Source: CAZWCX01 sp964632945
GTDB taxonomy: Bacteria > Planctomycetota > MHYJ01 > WSZJ01 > CAZWCX01
Direction: 5' to 3'
DNA length: 27,991 bases
Assembly: GCA_964632945.1 (NCBI GenBank)
Contig: CAZWCX010000100.1
Coordinates: forward strand, 1 to 27,991
Of the stretch, positions 6,696 through 13,791 are shown in pieces. The position numbers were made by a program, and so were the translations under genes. The notes under the pieces were generated by a model. That model did no database searches, had not been told where the DNA came from, and saw only the letters and a list, made by a program, of their open reading frames with translations. The number at the start of each line of letters is the position of its first letter. Position 1 is the stretch's first letter.

Positions 6696-7610
6696 CTAGC
6701 GGAACACGTTTTCGGAAAGGTATTTGTCGCCGCCGTCGGGGAAGACCGTGACGATCGTCCCCTCGTCGATCCGGGCGGCGACCTGGAGCGCGGCGGCCAT
6801 CGCCGCGCCCGAGGAGATGCCGACGAACAGTCCCTCCTCGCGGCACAGCCGCAACACCATATCGTAGGCGAGCTCGGTCGAAACTTCCAGATTCTCGTCG
6901 GCCAGCGACGGGTCATAGATCGCGGGCACCATCGCCGTGGCCATGTGCTTCATCCCTTCCAGGCCGTGCAGCGGCGAGTCGGGCTGGAAGGAAATGCAGC
7001 GCACCGAGGGCTTGAGTTCCCGCAGACGGCGCGTGGTGCCCATGAACGTGCCGCTCGTTCCCAGGCCGGCGACGAAGTGCGTGACCCCCCCGTGGGTCTG
7101 CTCGAAGACCTCTTCCGCGGTCGAGACGTAGTGCGCCTGCCAGTTCGCGTCGTTGGAATACTGGTCCGGGTAGAAGTACTTCCCGGGAGACTCCGCGTGC
7201 AGGGCACGGACGGCGCGGATCGCCCCGTCGGTCCCCTCCAGGGGGTCGGTGAGGTGGAGGCGCGCGCCATAGGCGGTGAGGATCTTCTTCCGCTCCATGC
7301 TCGCGTTTTCGGGCAACCCGAGAAGGACCGGATACCCTTTGGCGGCGCCGATCATGGCATACGCGATGCCGGTGTTCCCGCTCGTGGCGTCGAGAATGGT
7401 GCGGCCGGGAGTCAGGGCGCCGGAGTCTTCGGCAACCCGGATCATGTGATAGGCGGCGCGATCCTTGACCGATCCTCCGGGGTTGAACCATTCGGCCTTG
7501 GCGAGGATCTGTACCCGCCCGGGGCGATGAAGCCGCTGAATCGGCAGGAGCGGCGTGTCGCCGATGGCCTGGAGCAGGGGACTTTCTCGCGGGCGAACCA
7601 GGCGTGACAT
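6696..7610 (-). CDS. Cysteine synthase family protein (CysK/CysM-like)
   Basis: A 304-residue fold-type II PLP enzyme of the cysteine synthase / cystathionine beta-synthase group. The PLP lysine is K49 in 'NPGGSVKDRAAY'; 'TSGNTGIA' (76-83) is the substrate loop and 'GLGTSGTFMG' (182-191) holds the PLP phosphate. The family makes L-cysteine from O-acetyl- or O-phospho-serine and sulfide, or does beta-replacement with other thiols; some members also accept selenide. There is no CBS regulatory domain. ATG 7610 is preceded by AAGGGA and a promoter-like pair. It is first in a run of minus-strand genes with two probable selenoproteins, 12 bases ahead of the thioredoxin-like ATG, which suggests a sulfur or selenium role. 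CysK versus CysM cannot be decided here. Confidence 0.9.
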   Translation of the reverse strand: MSRLVRPRESPLLQAIGDTPLLPIQRLHRPGRVQILAKAEWFNPGGSVKDRAAYHMIRVAEDSGALTPGRTILDATSGNTGIAYAMIGAAKGYPVLLGLPENASMERKKILTAYGARLHLTDPLEGTDGAIRAVRALHAESPGKYFYPDQYSNDANWQAHYVSTAEEVFEQTHGGVTHFVAGLGTSGTFMGTTRRLRELKPSVRCISFQPDSPLHGLEGMKHMATAMVPAIYDPSLADENLEVSTELAYDMVLRLCREEGLFVGISSGAAMAAALQVAARIDEGTIVTVFPDGGDKYLSENVFR

Positions 7611-7644
7611 GGATGGAATCCCTTCGGGTCGGGGAGGCGGCGGG

Positions 7645-7674
7645 AGTATATCCCCTGGGGCGCCTCCCGGGCAA
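7645..7674 (-). promoter_or_regulatory. Sigma70-like promoter of the cysteine synthase-selenoprotein operon
   Basis: Minus strand TTGCCC (7674-7669), an 18-base spacer and TATACT (7650-7645), giving a start near 7638 and a leader of about 27 bases to ATG 7610. The -10 is strong in this GC-rich background; the -35 is a partial match. Confidence 0.5.
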
Positions 7675-7740
7675 GGGGAACGCGGCCTGCCGGCATTCCA
7701 GCACGGCTCCGCGGATTCGGCTCCGCCGGCAATCGGCCCA

Positions 7741-7770
7741 TTGACCGGGGCCGGCCGGCGAGCCTACAAT
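7741..7770 (+). promoter_or_regulatory. Sigma70-like promoter of the HEAT-repeat gene
   Basis: TTGACC (7741-7746), an 18-base spacer and TACAAT (7765-7770), giving a start near 7777 and a short leader to ATG 7803. It is divergent from the cysteine synthase promoter. Confidence 0.6.
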
Positions 7771-7802
7771 CGGACCGTTGGCTCCGTATGGGAGAAACCT
7801 GC

Positions 7803-8570
7803 ATGCGTCGAGTGATCGCCATCTTGGCCTGGGCCGCCTGCGCCGCGCTCGTACTGTGCCACCGCCCCGGTCAAGCCGAGGATGGGACCGACCGGATCGC
7901 GGAAGACCTGCGCAGCAACGACCTGGGCACCCGCAAGGCGGGGTACGAGGCCGCCGGGGACCTGGCCACGCCACAGGCGCTCGATCTCGTGGCGCAGGCG
8001 TTCGCCCGCGATCCGGAAGACGAGGGCGTCATCAAGGGGGCATGGGCGATCGCCCGGATTCGGGAGCGGCGGGATGAGGAAGGCGAGCCCGACGCGAAGT
8101 GGAAGTCGGCCTGGAAGAAGGTCGCCGATCTCCTCCAGCAGAGCATGCTCAAGCACCGGGAGAAGCCCGACGTCGTGCTCGGGATCATCCGCGCGATGGC
8201 GCAGATGGGCGATCCGGTGTTCGTGAAGCCGCTTTCCGACGACTTGTGGAAGGTGAAGGACCGGAAGGTCATCCAGGGCCGCATCCTGGGCCTGTCCTGC
8301 ATCCGCGACAAGTCGTCGGTGGATGCCATCATGGACCTGCTCTACGTCACGACCCGGGAGGGGCTGGAGCCGTACGGCCCCGCCTTGATCGCGGCGCTGC
8401 GTCGCCTGACCGGCCAGACCTTCCAGGACCGCATTTCGGCGAAGAAGTGGTGGAAGGACAACCGGGAGAAATTCGAGTTCGATACGGTCGATCCGAAGCG
8501 GAAGGCGCTCGAGAAGAAGATGTTCGACAAGGCGTGGCAGGACGCCACCGAGGGCGGGGGGGGACGCTAG
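7803..8570 (+). CDS. Exported HEAT-repeat protein, hypothetical
   Basis: A 255-residue protein with a signal peptide (MRRV, hydrophobic core, likely cleavage before about residue 26 'AED'). The mature part has alpha-helical HEAT-like repeats ('SNDLGTRKAGYEAAGDL', 'DVVLGIIRAMAQMGDPVFVKPLSDDL', 'GRILGLSCIRDKSSVDAIMDLL', 'LIAALRRLTGQTF') and then a 'SAKKWWKDNREKFEFDT' segment often found after HEAT repeats in planctomycete-like proteins. It is probably a periplasmic or envelope scaffold; no enzymatic motif is visible. ATG 7803 is preferred to ATG 7788 because GGGAG lies at good spacing and it gives a clean signal peptide. It has its own promoter and is monocistronic. Confidence 0.75.
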   Translation: MRRVIAILAWAACAALVLCHRPGQAEDGTDRIAEDLRSNDLGTRKAGYEAAGDLATPQALDLVAQAFARDPEDEGVIKGAWAIARIRERRDEEGEPDAKWKSAWKKVADLLQQSMLKHREKPDVVLGIIRAMAQMGDPVFVKPLSDDLWKVKDRKVIQGRILGLSCIRDKSSVDAIMDLLYVTTREGLEPYGPALIAALRRLTGQTFQDRISAKKWWKDNREKFEFDTVDPKRKALEKKMFDKAWQDATEGGGGR

Positions 8571-8628
8571 TCTCGTTGCGAATGCCGTCGCGGACGTCCC
8601 GCCACGCCCACCGCCGGGCCGCGGGCGA

Positions 8629-9609
8629 CTACACGATCAGCCGGGCTTTCCGGTCCGACAGGCGCACTCGCGCGACCGAACCGCTGTTGAAACGCAGGTA
8701 GTCCGACTCGATTCCATCGCTGAAGATCACGCCGTTCTCCGGCATGTGCGAGGTGAGGACGAGCTCTCCGCCGGCGGGAATCCGGCCGAATACGAGGGTC
8801 GCCTGCGATGTTCGGCTGACGAACGGCTCGCGCACGCTGAACCACATCTCCTCGGATTCCCAAGGCAAGAGGCAGGCCGCGCACGCGGCGTCGATCGGCG
8901 ATTCCGGATGCGAACCGGTCTTGGTCAGGGTCCCTTTCACGGACTTGGCATCGCCGGCCGCGATCGCATGAGCGCCCCGGACGATCGACTGCAACCACCC
9001 GGTCGAGCCCGCGCCCGTCGACACGATGACGCCGCTCGAGGACTGCACTTCGCTGCGCCCGCCGAAGGAGATCTCGTAGCGCGCGGAGACATGCGTGCGG
9101 GGCCCGAGGAAGAGGTCATTGACCCCGCGCAGGACCTGGCCGTCGTTGAGGGAAGCCTCCGCCATCCGGATCGTCCGGGTTCCCGGGGGGGAGTTTGCGG
9201 TTCCCAACCGGGCCAGAAGCGCGAGCGCGCGCGGAACGTCCCAGGGCAGCAGGATGCCGTCGATCCGCTCCGGATCCGGATTGACGGCGAGGATCGGCTG
9301 GCCGTCCAGGTACTTTGCGGTGTTGACCACCAGGCCGTCGGGGCCGAGGGTGGCGATCAGGTCGCCGGGGCCGAACTGGAACGTGGTGAGGAAGGAGCGC
9401 TCGATCGCGTGGACCTTGAGGGCGGGCGGAACGCCCGCCCGGAAGGCGTCGAGCGACTGGTGATATCGCCCGTGGGCTTCCTGGTACTCCCGGAACGACC
9501 CGCCCGAATGCTCGATGTAGAACTTCGCCTGCGAAACCGTGTTGAACCGCTCCACCAGCTCCTCGAGCGGAGTCTTGCGCGTGACGAGGACGAGCTTCTC
9601 GAAGGCCAT
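8629..9609 (-). CDS. NAD kinase-like protein
   Basis: A 326-residue protein with the NAD kinase / diacylglycerol kinase-like fold. The motif order matches NAD kinase: 'LIATLGPDGLV' (85-94, equivalent to GGDGT), 'PILAVNPDPERIDG' (105-118), 'GVNDLFLG' (162-169, the LNE/VND motif) and 'SSGVIVSTGAGSTGW' (191-205). NAD kinases phosphorylate NAD to NADP in the cytoplasm. The first motif has GPDG rather than GGDG, and the N-terminal 75 residues differ from housekeeping enzymes, so the substrate may be something else. It follows the SPFH gene by 15 bases and is likely co-transcribed with it. Its end faces the HEAT-repeat gene across 58 bases, in which I see no clear terminator. Confidence 0.72.
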   Translation of the reverse strand: MAFEKLVLVTRKTPLEELVERFNTVSQAKFYIEHSGGSFREYQEAHGRYHQSLDAFRAGVPPALKVHAIERSFLTTFQFGPGDLIATLGPDGLVVNTAKYLDGQPILAVNPDPERIDGILLPWDVPRALALLARLGTANSPPGTRTIRMAEASLNDGQVLRGVNDLFLGPRTHVSARYEISFGGRSEVQSSSGVIVSTGAGSTGWLQSIVRGAHAIAAGDAKSVKGTLTKTGSHPESPIDAACAACLLPWESEEMWFSVREPFVSRTSQATLVFGRIPAGGELVLTSHMPENGVIFSDGIESDYLRFNSGSVARVRLSDRKARLIV

Positions 9610-9624
9610 CGGTGGCGCGCCTGC

Positions 9625-10488
9625 CTACTTCGGCTTCAGCAGGCCGGAGAGCAGGTCGGGTGTCACGACCAGCTGGCCGATCTTCTGCGCGTTCGCTCCC
9701 ATTTCATGCAGGGCGAGGGCGACCAGTTGCTCCTGGGGGATCTCCCGGTAGGGGGATAGCCGCAGCCGCGCCGCCTCGGCTTCGAACTCCGCCTGTCGGC
9801 GCTGGTTGGCGCCGTCGGCCTCGACCAGATCTTTCCGCTGACGCGCCAGCGTAAGGGCGGTGAGGAGTTCGTTCTCCTTGATCTTCTTTTCCTGCTCGAC
9901 CGCGGCCGCCCGCCGGGCGTAGATCGCCTCGTCGGCCCGCTTGAGCAGCTTCTCGCGGAAGTCCGCCTCGAGCGCCTTCGCCGTTTCCGGGGTCGGTTTG
10001 ATGGCGGTGAGGAACAATCCGGCGACCTCCACCCCCAGGTCGTTCAGCGTGCGCTCTTCGCGGATGCGCTTCAGGACGGTGGAGGCGATGTCTTCGGCCC
10101 CGCGCAGCGCATCCTCCAGCGGGCGCTGAAGGAGCTCCTGGCGGGCGAAGACCTGGACGGTATTGACCAGGCGCTGGGCGAGCTTTTCGGGGTCATCGGT
10201 CCGGTACGAGCGGGTCCGGGAATCGATGGAGAAATTGAGGATTCGGGCCATGCGGCCGGGGTCGGTGATTCGGTAGGTGATCTGCCCCTGGGCGGTGACC
10301 GGCTGGAAATTCCCGGTCGTTTCGTTGAGGATGAACGGGACGTCTGCGGTGGCGATCGGCACGGACACGATGCTGGTGTTGTGCTTCCAGAAGAAGAAGG
10401 AGATTCCCGCGCCCTCGCGCACGATCTGGCCGTTCTGGTAGACGAGAACGTGTTCCGTGGGCTCGGCCTTGTAGTATCCGAAAGGCAT
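9625..10488 (-). CDS. SPFH/band 7 domain protein
   Basis: A 287-residue SPFH (stomatin/prohibitin/flotillin) protein. Residues about 8-190 form the band 7 domain ('HVLVYQNGQIVREGAGISFFFWKHNTSIVSVPI', 'GQITYRITDP', 'IASTVLKRIREERTLNDLGVEVAGLFLTAIKP'), followed by a charged coiled-coil helix (about 190-245) of the kind that drives oligomerisation. No N-terminal membrane segment is evident, unlike many stomatins, so membrane contact may be through the SPFH domain itself. ATG 10488 has AAGGAG 9 bases upstream. It is probably the first gene of a pair with the NAD kinase-like gene. Confidence 0.85.
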   Translation of the reverse strand: MPFGYYKAEPTEHVLVYQNGQIVREGAGISFFFWKHNTSIVSVPIATADVPFILNETTGNFQPVTAQGQITYRITDPGRMARILNFSIDSRTRSYRTDDPEKLAQRLVNTVQVFARQELLQRPLEDALRGAEDIASTVLKRIREERTLNDLGVEVAGLFLTAIKPTPETAKALEADFREKLLKRADEAIYARRAAAVEQEKKIKENELLTALTLARQRKDLVEADGANQRRQAEFEAEAARLRLSPYREIPQEQLVALALHEMGANAQKIGQLVVTPDLLSGLLKPK

Positions 10489-10521
10489 GGGGGGAGGCTC
10501 CTTCCTGCAGGGGGAGGATTC

Positions 10522-10551
10522 ATGCTACGGGAGGCGATCGGGGACGGGCAA
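10522..10551 (-). promoter_or_regulatory. Possible promoter of the SPFH-NAD kinase-like pair
   Basis: Minus strand TTGCCC (10551-10546), an 18-base spacer and TAGCAT (10527-10522), about 26 bases before the expected ribosome site region. Moderate match only. Confidence 0.35.
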
Positions 10552-10570
10552 CCGAAAAGGTGCGCGGCCC

Positions 10571-10599
10571 TTGCCGGACCGGAGGGGGCAGGGGATACT
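10571..10599 (+). promoter_or_regulatory. Possible promoter of the DUF1028 lipoprotein gene
   Basis: TTGCCG (10571-10576), a 17-base spacer and GATACT (10594-10599), leaving a leader of about 80 bases to GTG 10685. Moderate match. Confidence 0.4.
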
Positions 10600-10684
10600 G
10601 GAGCGTGCCTCGGAGGGGCGGCGGTCCCGGCCGGTCGAGCCATCGGCGGTCGGACGCCGCCGGGCCCATGACGCGGAGGTGATC

Positions 10685-11632
10685 GTGCGCTGGTTCCTCG
10701 CCTGCTGTCTGGTTGTCGGCTGCGCGGCGCCTCGTCCGCTCGCGCCGCCCGAGATGCCGGTTCACACCTACTCGATCGTCGCCCGCGATTTGGCAACGGG
10801 CGATTTCGGGGTGGCCGTCGAATCTCACTATTTCAGCGTCGGCAGCGTCGTGCCGTGGGCAAAGGCGGGCGTGGGCGCGGTCGCCACGCAGTCGTTCGCC
10901 GAGCCCGCGTACGGGCCACGGGCGCTGATGCTCCTGCAGGATGGGCAGAGTGCGCCCGACGCGCTCGCGGCCCTGATCGCGCAGGACCCGCTCTCGGCGC
11001 GACGGCAGGTCGCCGTGGTCGACGCCCGGGGCCGCGTCGCCGCGCACACCGGGAAGGGGTGCATCGCCTGGGCCGGGCATCTGCAGGGGGAGGGGTACTC
11101 CGTGCAGGCGAACATGATGCTGAACGAGCGCGTGGTGCCCGCGATGGCGAAGGCGTTCGAGTCCACGAAGGGAGTGCTCGCCGAACGCCTCGTCGCGGCT
11201 CTCGAGGCGGCGCAGGCGGCCGGCGGCGACATCCGCGGTCAGCAGTCGGCGGCGCTCCTCGTCGTGCGGGGGAAGCCGACGGGGCGTTCCTGGGAGGATG
11301 TCCTCGTCGACTTGCGCGTCGAGGACCATCCGGAGCCGATCCGCGAATTGCGCCGGTTGTGGGCCCTGCACACCGCCTATCGCCTTTCGCGCGCGGGAGA
11401 CGCCGATCGGGCGATCGCGCTGGCGCCGGGAAATCGCGAACTCCCGTTCTGGAGCGCCATCTCCCTGGCCCGCCAGGGGGCATACGACCAGGCCGCCGAG
11501 CGCCTGCGGCCGATCGTGGCGGAAGACCCGAACTGGTCCGAACTGCTGCGCCGCCTGGTCCCGGCGGGGTTGCTCGAGGAGGGGCACGCCCGCGCCCTGC
11601 TGGATCGCCTGGAGTCCGGCGCGGGGAAGTGA
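10685..11632 (+). CDS. DUF1028 domain lipoprotein with TPR-like C-terminus
   Basis: A 315-residue protein starting at GTG 10685, 5 bases after GGAGG. The signal peptide ends in a lipobox (V-V-G-C, then A-A-P-R), so it is predicted to be lipid-anchored. Residues about 30-230 are a DUF1028 domain: 'HTYSIVARDLATGDFGVAVESHYFSVGSVVPWAKAGVGAVATQ' and 'YGPRALMLL' are hallmarks of this Ntn-hydrolase-like family of unknown substrate. The end of the domain carries 'DLRVEDHPEPIRELRRL', also family-typical. Residues about 235-315 look like a TPR-type helical repeat. Most DUF1028 proteins I know of are described as cytoplasmic or simply secreted, so lipidation is worth noting. It is convergent with the next gene across 32 bases. 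Confidence 0.82.
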   Translation: MRWFLACCLVVGCAAPRPLAPPEMPVHTYSIVARDLATGDFGVAVESHYFSVGSVVPWAKAGVGAVATQSFAEPAYGPRALMLLQDGQSAPDALAALIAQDPLSARRQVAVVDARGRVAAHTGKGCIAWAGHLQGEGYSVQANMMLNERVVPAMAKAFESTKGVLAERLVAALEAAQAAGGDIRGQQSAALLVVRGKPTGRSWEDVLVDLRVEDHPEPIRELRRLWALHTAYRLSRAGDADRAIALAPGNRELPFWSAISLARQGAYDQAAERLRPIVAEDPNWSELLRRLVPAGLLEEGHARALLDRLESGAGK

Positions 11633-11664
11633 GGGCCCGAGACGCGGTCCGGGGATGAGCGTCG

Positions 11665-12108
11665 CTACGAAGACGGTCGGCTCCCGTCCGGCGCCGTCTC
11701 GACGCGCGCCGCCGGCTCCCCCCAGGCCGCCCGCGCCAGGAACCAGGCCGACACGGCCAGCAGCAGCGCCGTCGCCAGGTAGCCGGGATGTCGAGATCCG
11801 TCCGCCAGGGGGATCGAGACCCGGATCGTCCGCACCGTCCAGAACAGCGGACCCGGCCAGATGAAGCTCAACAGGTGGAGCACGGCCCGCACCCCGACCA
11901 CGACCGCCAGAAGGCGAGTCAGCCAGCGCACGCGCGCGAACACCCCCCAGGAGAGCAGAAAGAGCCCGACGTAGCTCGGAACGACCAGGAGGAAAGTCGG
12001 CGGGGGAGTCGCCGCGATCGCGTAGGCGACGATCGGGATTACGAGCGCGCCGGCGCCCGCGTAGGCGAGCGCGGCATGGCGGAAACGGGAAACAACGGCG
12101 GGATCCAT
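11665..12108 (-). CDS. Small integral membrane protein, hypothetical
   Basis: A 147-residue protein with four predicted transmembrane helices (about residues 12-34, 38-58, 63-86 and 108-127) and a polar C-terminal tail. I do not recognise the family. ATG 12108 has GAGG 5 bases upstream and sits about 20 bases after the predicted start of an unusually good promoter. It is divergent from the AAA+ ATPase gene, with which it may share control. Confidence 0.7.
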   Translation of the reverse strand: MDPAVVSRFRHAALAYAGAGALVIPIVAYAIAATPPPTFLLVVPSYVGLFLLSWGVFARVRWLTRLLAVVVGVRAVLHLLSFIWPGPLFWTVRTIRVSIPLADGSRHPGYLATALLLAVSAWFLARAAWGEPAARVETAPDGSRPSS

Positions 12109-12134
12109 GGATCCTCTGGGCGGGTGACGCGGGC

Positions 12135-12163
12135 ATTATGGACGTCACGGGGGCGCTTGTCAA
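12135..12163 (-). promoter_or_regulatory. Strong sigma70-like promoter of the small membrane protein gene
   Basis: Minus strand TTGACA (12163-12158), a 17-base spacer and CATAAT (12140-12135): a near-consensus promoter, with a start near 12128 and a 20-base leader. A GACGTC site lies just upstream of the -10. Confidence 0.7.
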
Positions 12164-12221
12164 ACTCGCACCGCACCCTTGACGTCACGCAGCCGGTCGG
12201 CTACGTTCGGCGACGTCGCCG
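12140..12221. repeat. Three GACGTC-centred sites in a divergent promoter region
   Basis: GACGTCACG occurs at 12141-12149 and again at 12181-12189 as a 9-base direct repeat 40 bases apart; the second is part of the palindrome TGACGTCA (12180-12187). A third, the 14-base perfect palindrome CGGCGACGTCGCCG, lies at 12208-12221, over the likely transcription start. The sites overlap promoter elements of both genes, as operators would. Confidence 0.45.
12179..12207 (+). promoter_or_regulatory. Sigma70-like promoter of the AAA+ ATPase/rhomboid genes
   Basis: TTGACG (12179-12184), a 17-base spacer and TACGTT (12202-12207), with a start near 12214 and ATG at 12234. The -35 overlaps a TGACGTCA palindrome. 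Confidence 0.55.
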
Positions 12222-12233
12222 CTGAGGACCGCC

Positions 12234-13778
12234 ATGAAGCAATGGGCCGATGAGATCAAGGTCTACGTCCGGGCGCGCTACCCCATTCTCTGGCTCGTCA
12301 CCTGGGAGGAGGAGCGGGCACGGCGACTGCTGGGCGAGATCGCCCGGGACATGAAAAAAAAGCTCTATGCGTGGACGGCAACCGACGGGTTCCACGAAGA
12401 GCATGCCGTTGCCCCCGCCGCCGGGGCCGTCGCTGCGCCCATCGATTTCGGCGCCCCCGCCCAGGGGTCCGCGGACGTCCGTTCGCCGCTGGGCGCTCTC
12501 GACTACGTCTTCCACTCCGCCGAGCGCGCCCTTTTCGTCCTCCACGACTTCCACCCCCACCTCGATGAGCCCCGGGTCGTGCGGCGCGTGCGCGACCTCG
12601 TCTCCGTCCTGAAACAGAGCTTCAAGACCCTGCTGATCATCTCCCCCGTCTTGAAGCTCCCGACCGAACTGGAAAAGGACATCACGGTCGTCGACCTCCC
12701 TCTCCCCACCCTGACGGAGTTGGAGGAGAAGCTGCGCAAGTTCCTCACCGACCTGGTCCACGATGCGCGCTTCACCATCGATCTTTCCGATGAGTTGATC
12801 GAGCGGACCGCGAAGGCGGCGCTGGGAATGACGGAATCGCAGGCCGGCAACGTCTTCGCCAAGGCGTTGGTCAAGGACCGCAAGTTCTCCGAGGAGGACC
12901 TGGCCCTGATCAACGCCGAGAAGGAGCAGGAGATCCGCAAGAGCGGCACGCTCGAGTTCTTCGAGCACCAGGAATCCCTGGCGCAGGTCGGCGGGCTGGA
13001 TCGGCTGAAGCGCTGGTTGCTCGACCGCAAGGCGTCGTTCAGCGAAAAGGCGCGTGCGTACGGGCTTCCGCAACCCAAGGGGATCCTGCTCCTCGGGGTC
13101 CAGGGGTGCGGCAAGAGCCTTGCCGCCAAGGCCATCGCCGCCACCTGGCGCCTGCCTCTGCTGAGGCTCGATGTGGGGGCGGTCTTCAGCTCGTACATCG
13201 GCTCGAGCGAGGAGAACATGCGCCGGGCGATCAAGACGGCGGAGTCGATCGCGCCGGTCGTACTGTGGCTGGACGAAATCGAGAAAGGATTCGGCGGCGT
13301 GAAGGGCGGCGGCGGGGCGGACGCCGGGGCGTCGACGCGGGTGTTCGCCACCTTCCTGACGTGGCTGCAGGAAAAGACCAAGCCGGTCTTCGTGGTCGCG
13401 ACGGCCAACAGCATCAAGGACCTTCCGCCCGAACTGCTGCGCAAGGGGCGGTTCGACGAGATCTTCTTCGTCGACCTTCCCTCGGACGAGGAGCGGCGCG
13501 AGATCTTTCGGATTCACCTGCGCAAGCGGAGTCGGGAACCGGCGCGCTTCGACCTGGAGGGCTTGTCCCGGGCGGCCGAGGGCTTCAATGGGGCCGAGAT
13601 CGAGGAAGGGATCGTCTCGGCCATGTACGCGGCGTTCGCCCAGGACCGTGAGTTCAACAGCGCGGACGTCCGCACGGCGGTCGAAGAGACCGTGCCCCTC
13701 TCGCGCACGATGCGCGAAGACATCGAGGCGTTGCGCGCCTGGGCGGTCGAGCGGGCGCGCATGGCGTCCGGAGGGTAG
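12234..13778 (+). CDS. Ycf46-like AAA+ ATPase
   Basis: A 514-residue AAA+ protein of the Ycf46 type, named after plastid and cyanobacterial homologues. Residues 1-250 are the family's N-terminal domain ('YVRARYPILWLVTWEE', 'LFVLHDFHPHL', 'LLIISPVLKLPTELEKDITVVDLPLP'), a degenerate RecA-like fold. The catalytic AAA module follows: Walker A 'GVQGCGKS' (about 288-295), Walker B 'VVLWLDEIEK' (about 342-351), sensor 1 'VVATANSI' and an Arg-finger region 'LLRKGRFDEIFF'. It should be an ATP-driven remodelling factor in the cytoplasm; the client is unknown. GAGGA precedes the ATG. The rhomboid-like gene starts 14 bases after its stop and is probably a functional partner. Confidence 0.88.
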   Translation: MKQWADEIKVYVRARYPILWLVTWEEERARRLLGEIARDMKKKLYAWTATDGFHEEHAVAPAAGAVAAPIDFGAPAQGSADVRSPLGALDYVFHSAERALFVLHDFHPHLDEPRVVRRVRDLVSVLKQSFKTLLIISPVLKLPTELEKDITVVDLPLPTLTELEEKLRKFLTDLVHDARFTIDLSDELIERTAKAALGMTESQAGNVFAKALVKDRKFSEEDLALINAEKEQEIRKSGTLEFFEHQESLAQVGGLDRLKRWLLDRKASFSEKARAYGLPQPKGILLLGVQGCGKSLAAKAIAATWRLPLLRLDVGAVFSSYIGSSEENMRRAIKTAESIAPVVLWLDEIEKGFGGVKGGGGADAGASTRVFATFLTWLQEKTKPVFVVATANSIKDLPPELLRKGRFDEIFFVDLPSDEERREIFRIHLRKRSREPARFDLEGLSRAAEGFNGAEIEEGIVSAMYAAFAQDREFNSADVRTAVEETVPLSRTMREDIEALRAWAVERARMASGG

Positions 13779-13791
13779 CCCGCTGCTGGCT

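Noticed and set aside
8571..8628. Terminator between the HEAT-repeat and NAD kinase-like genes
   Set aside because: Only imperfect GC pairing with bulges and no T-tract; not distinguishable from GC-rich background.
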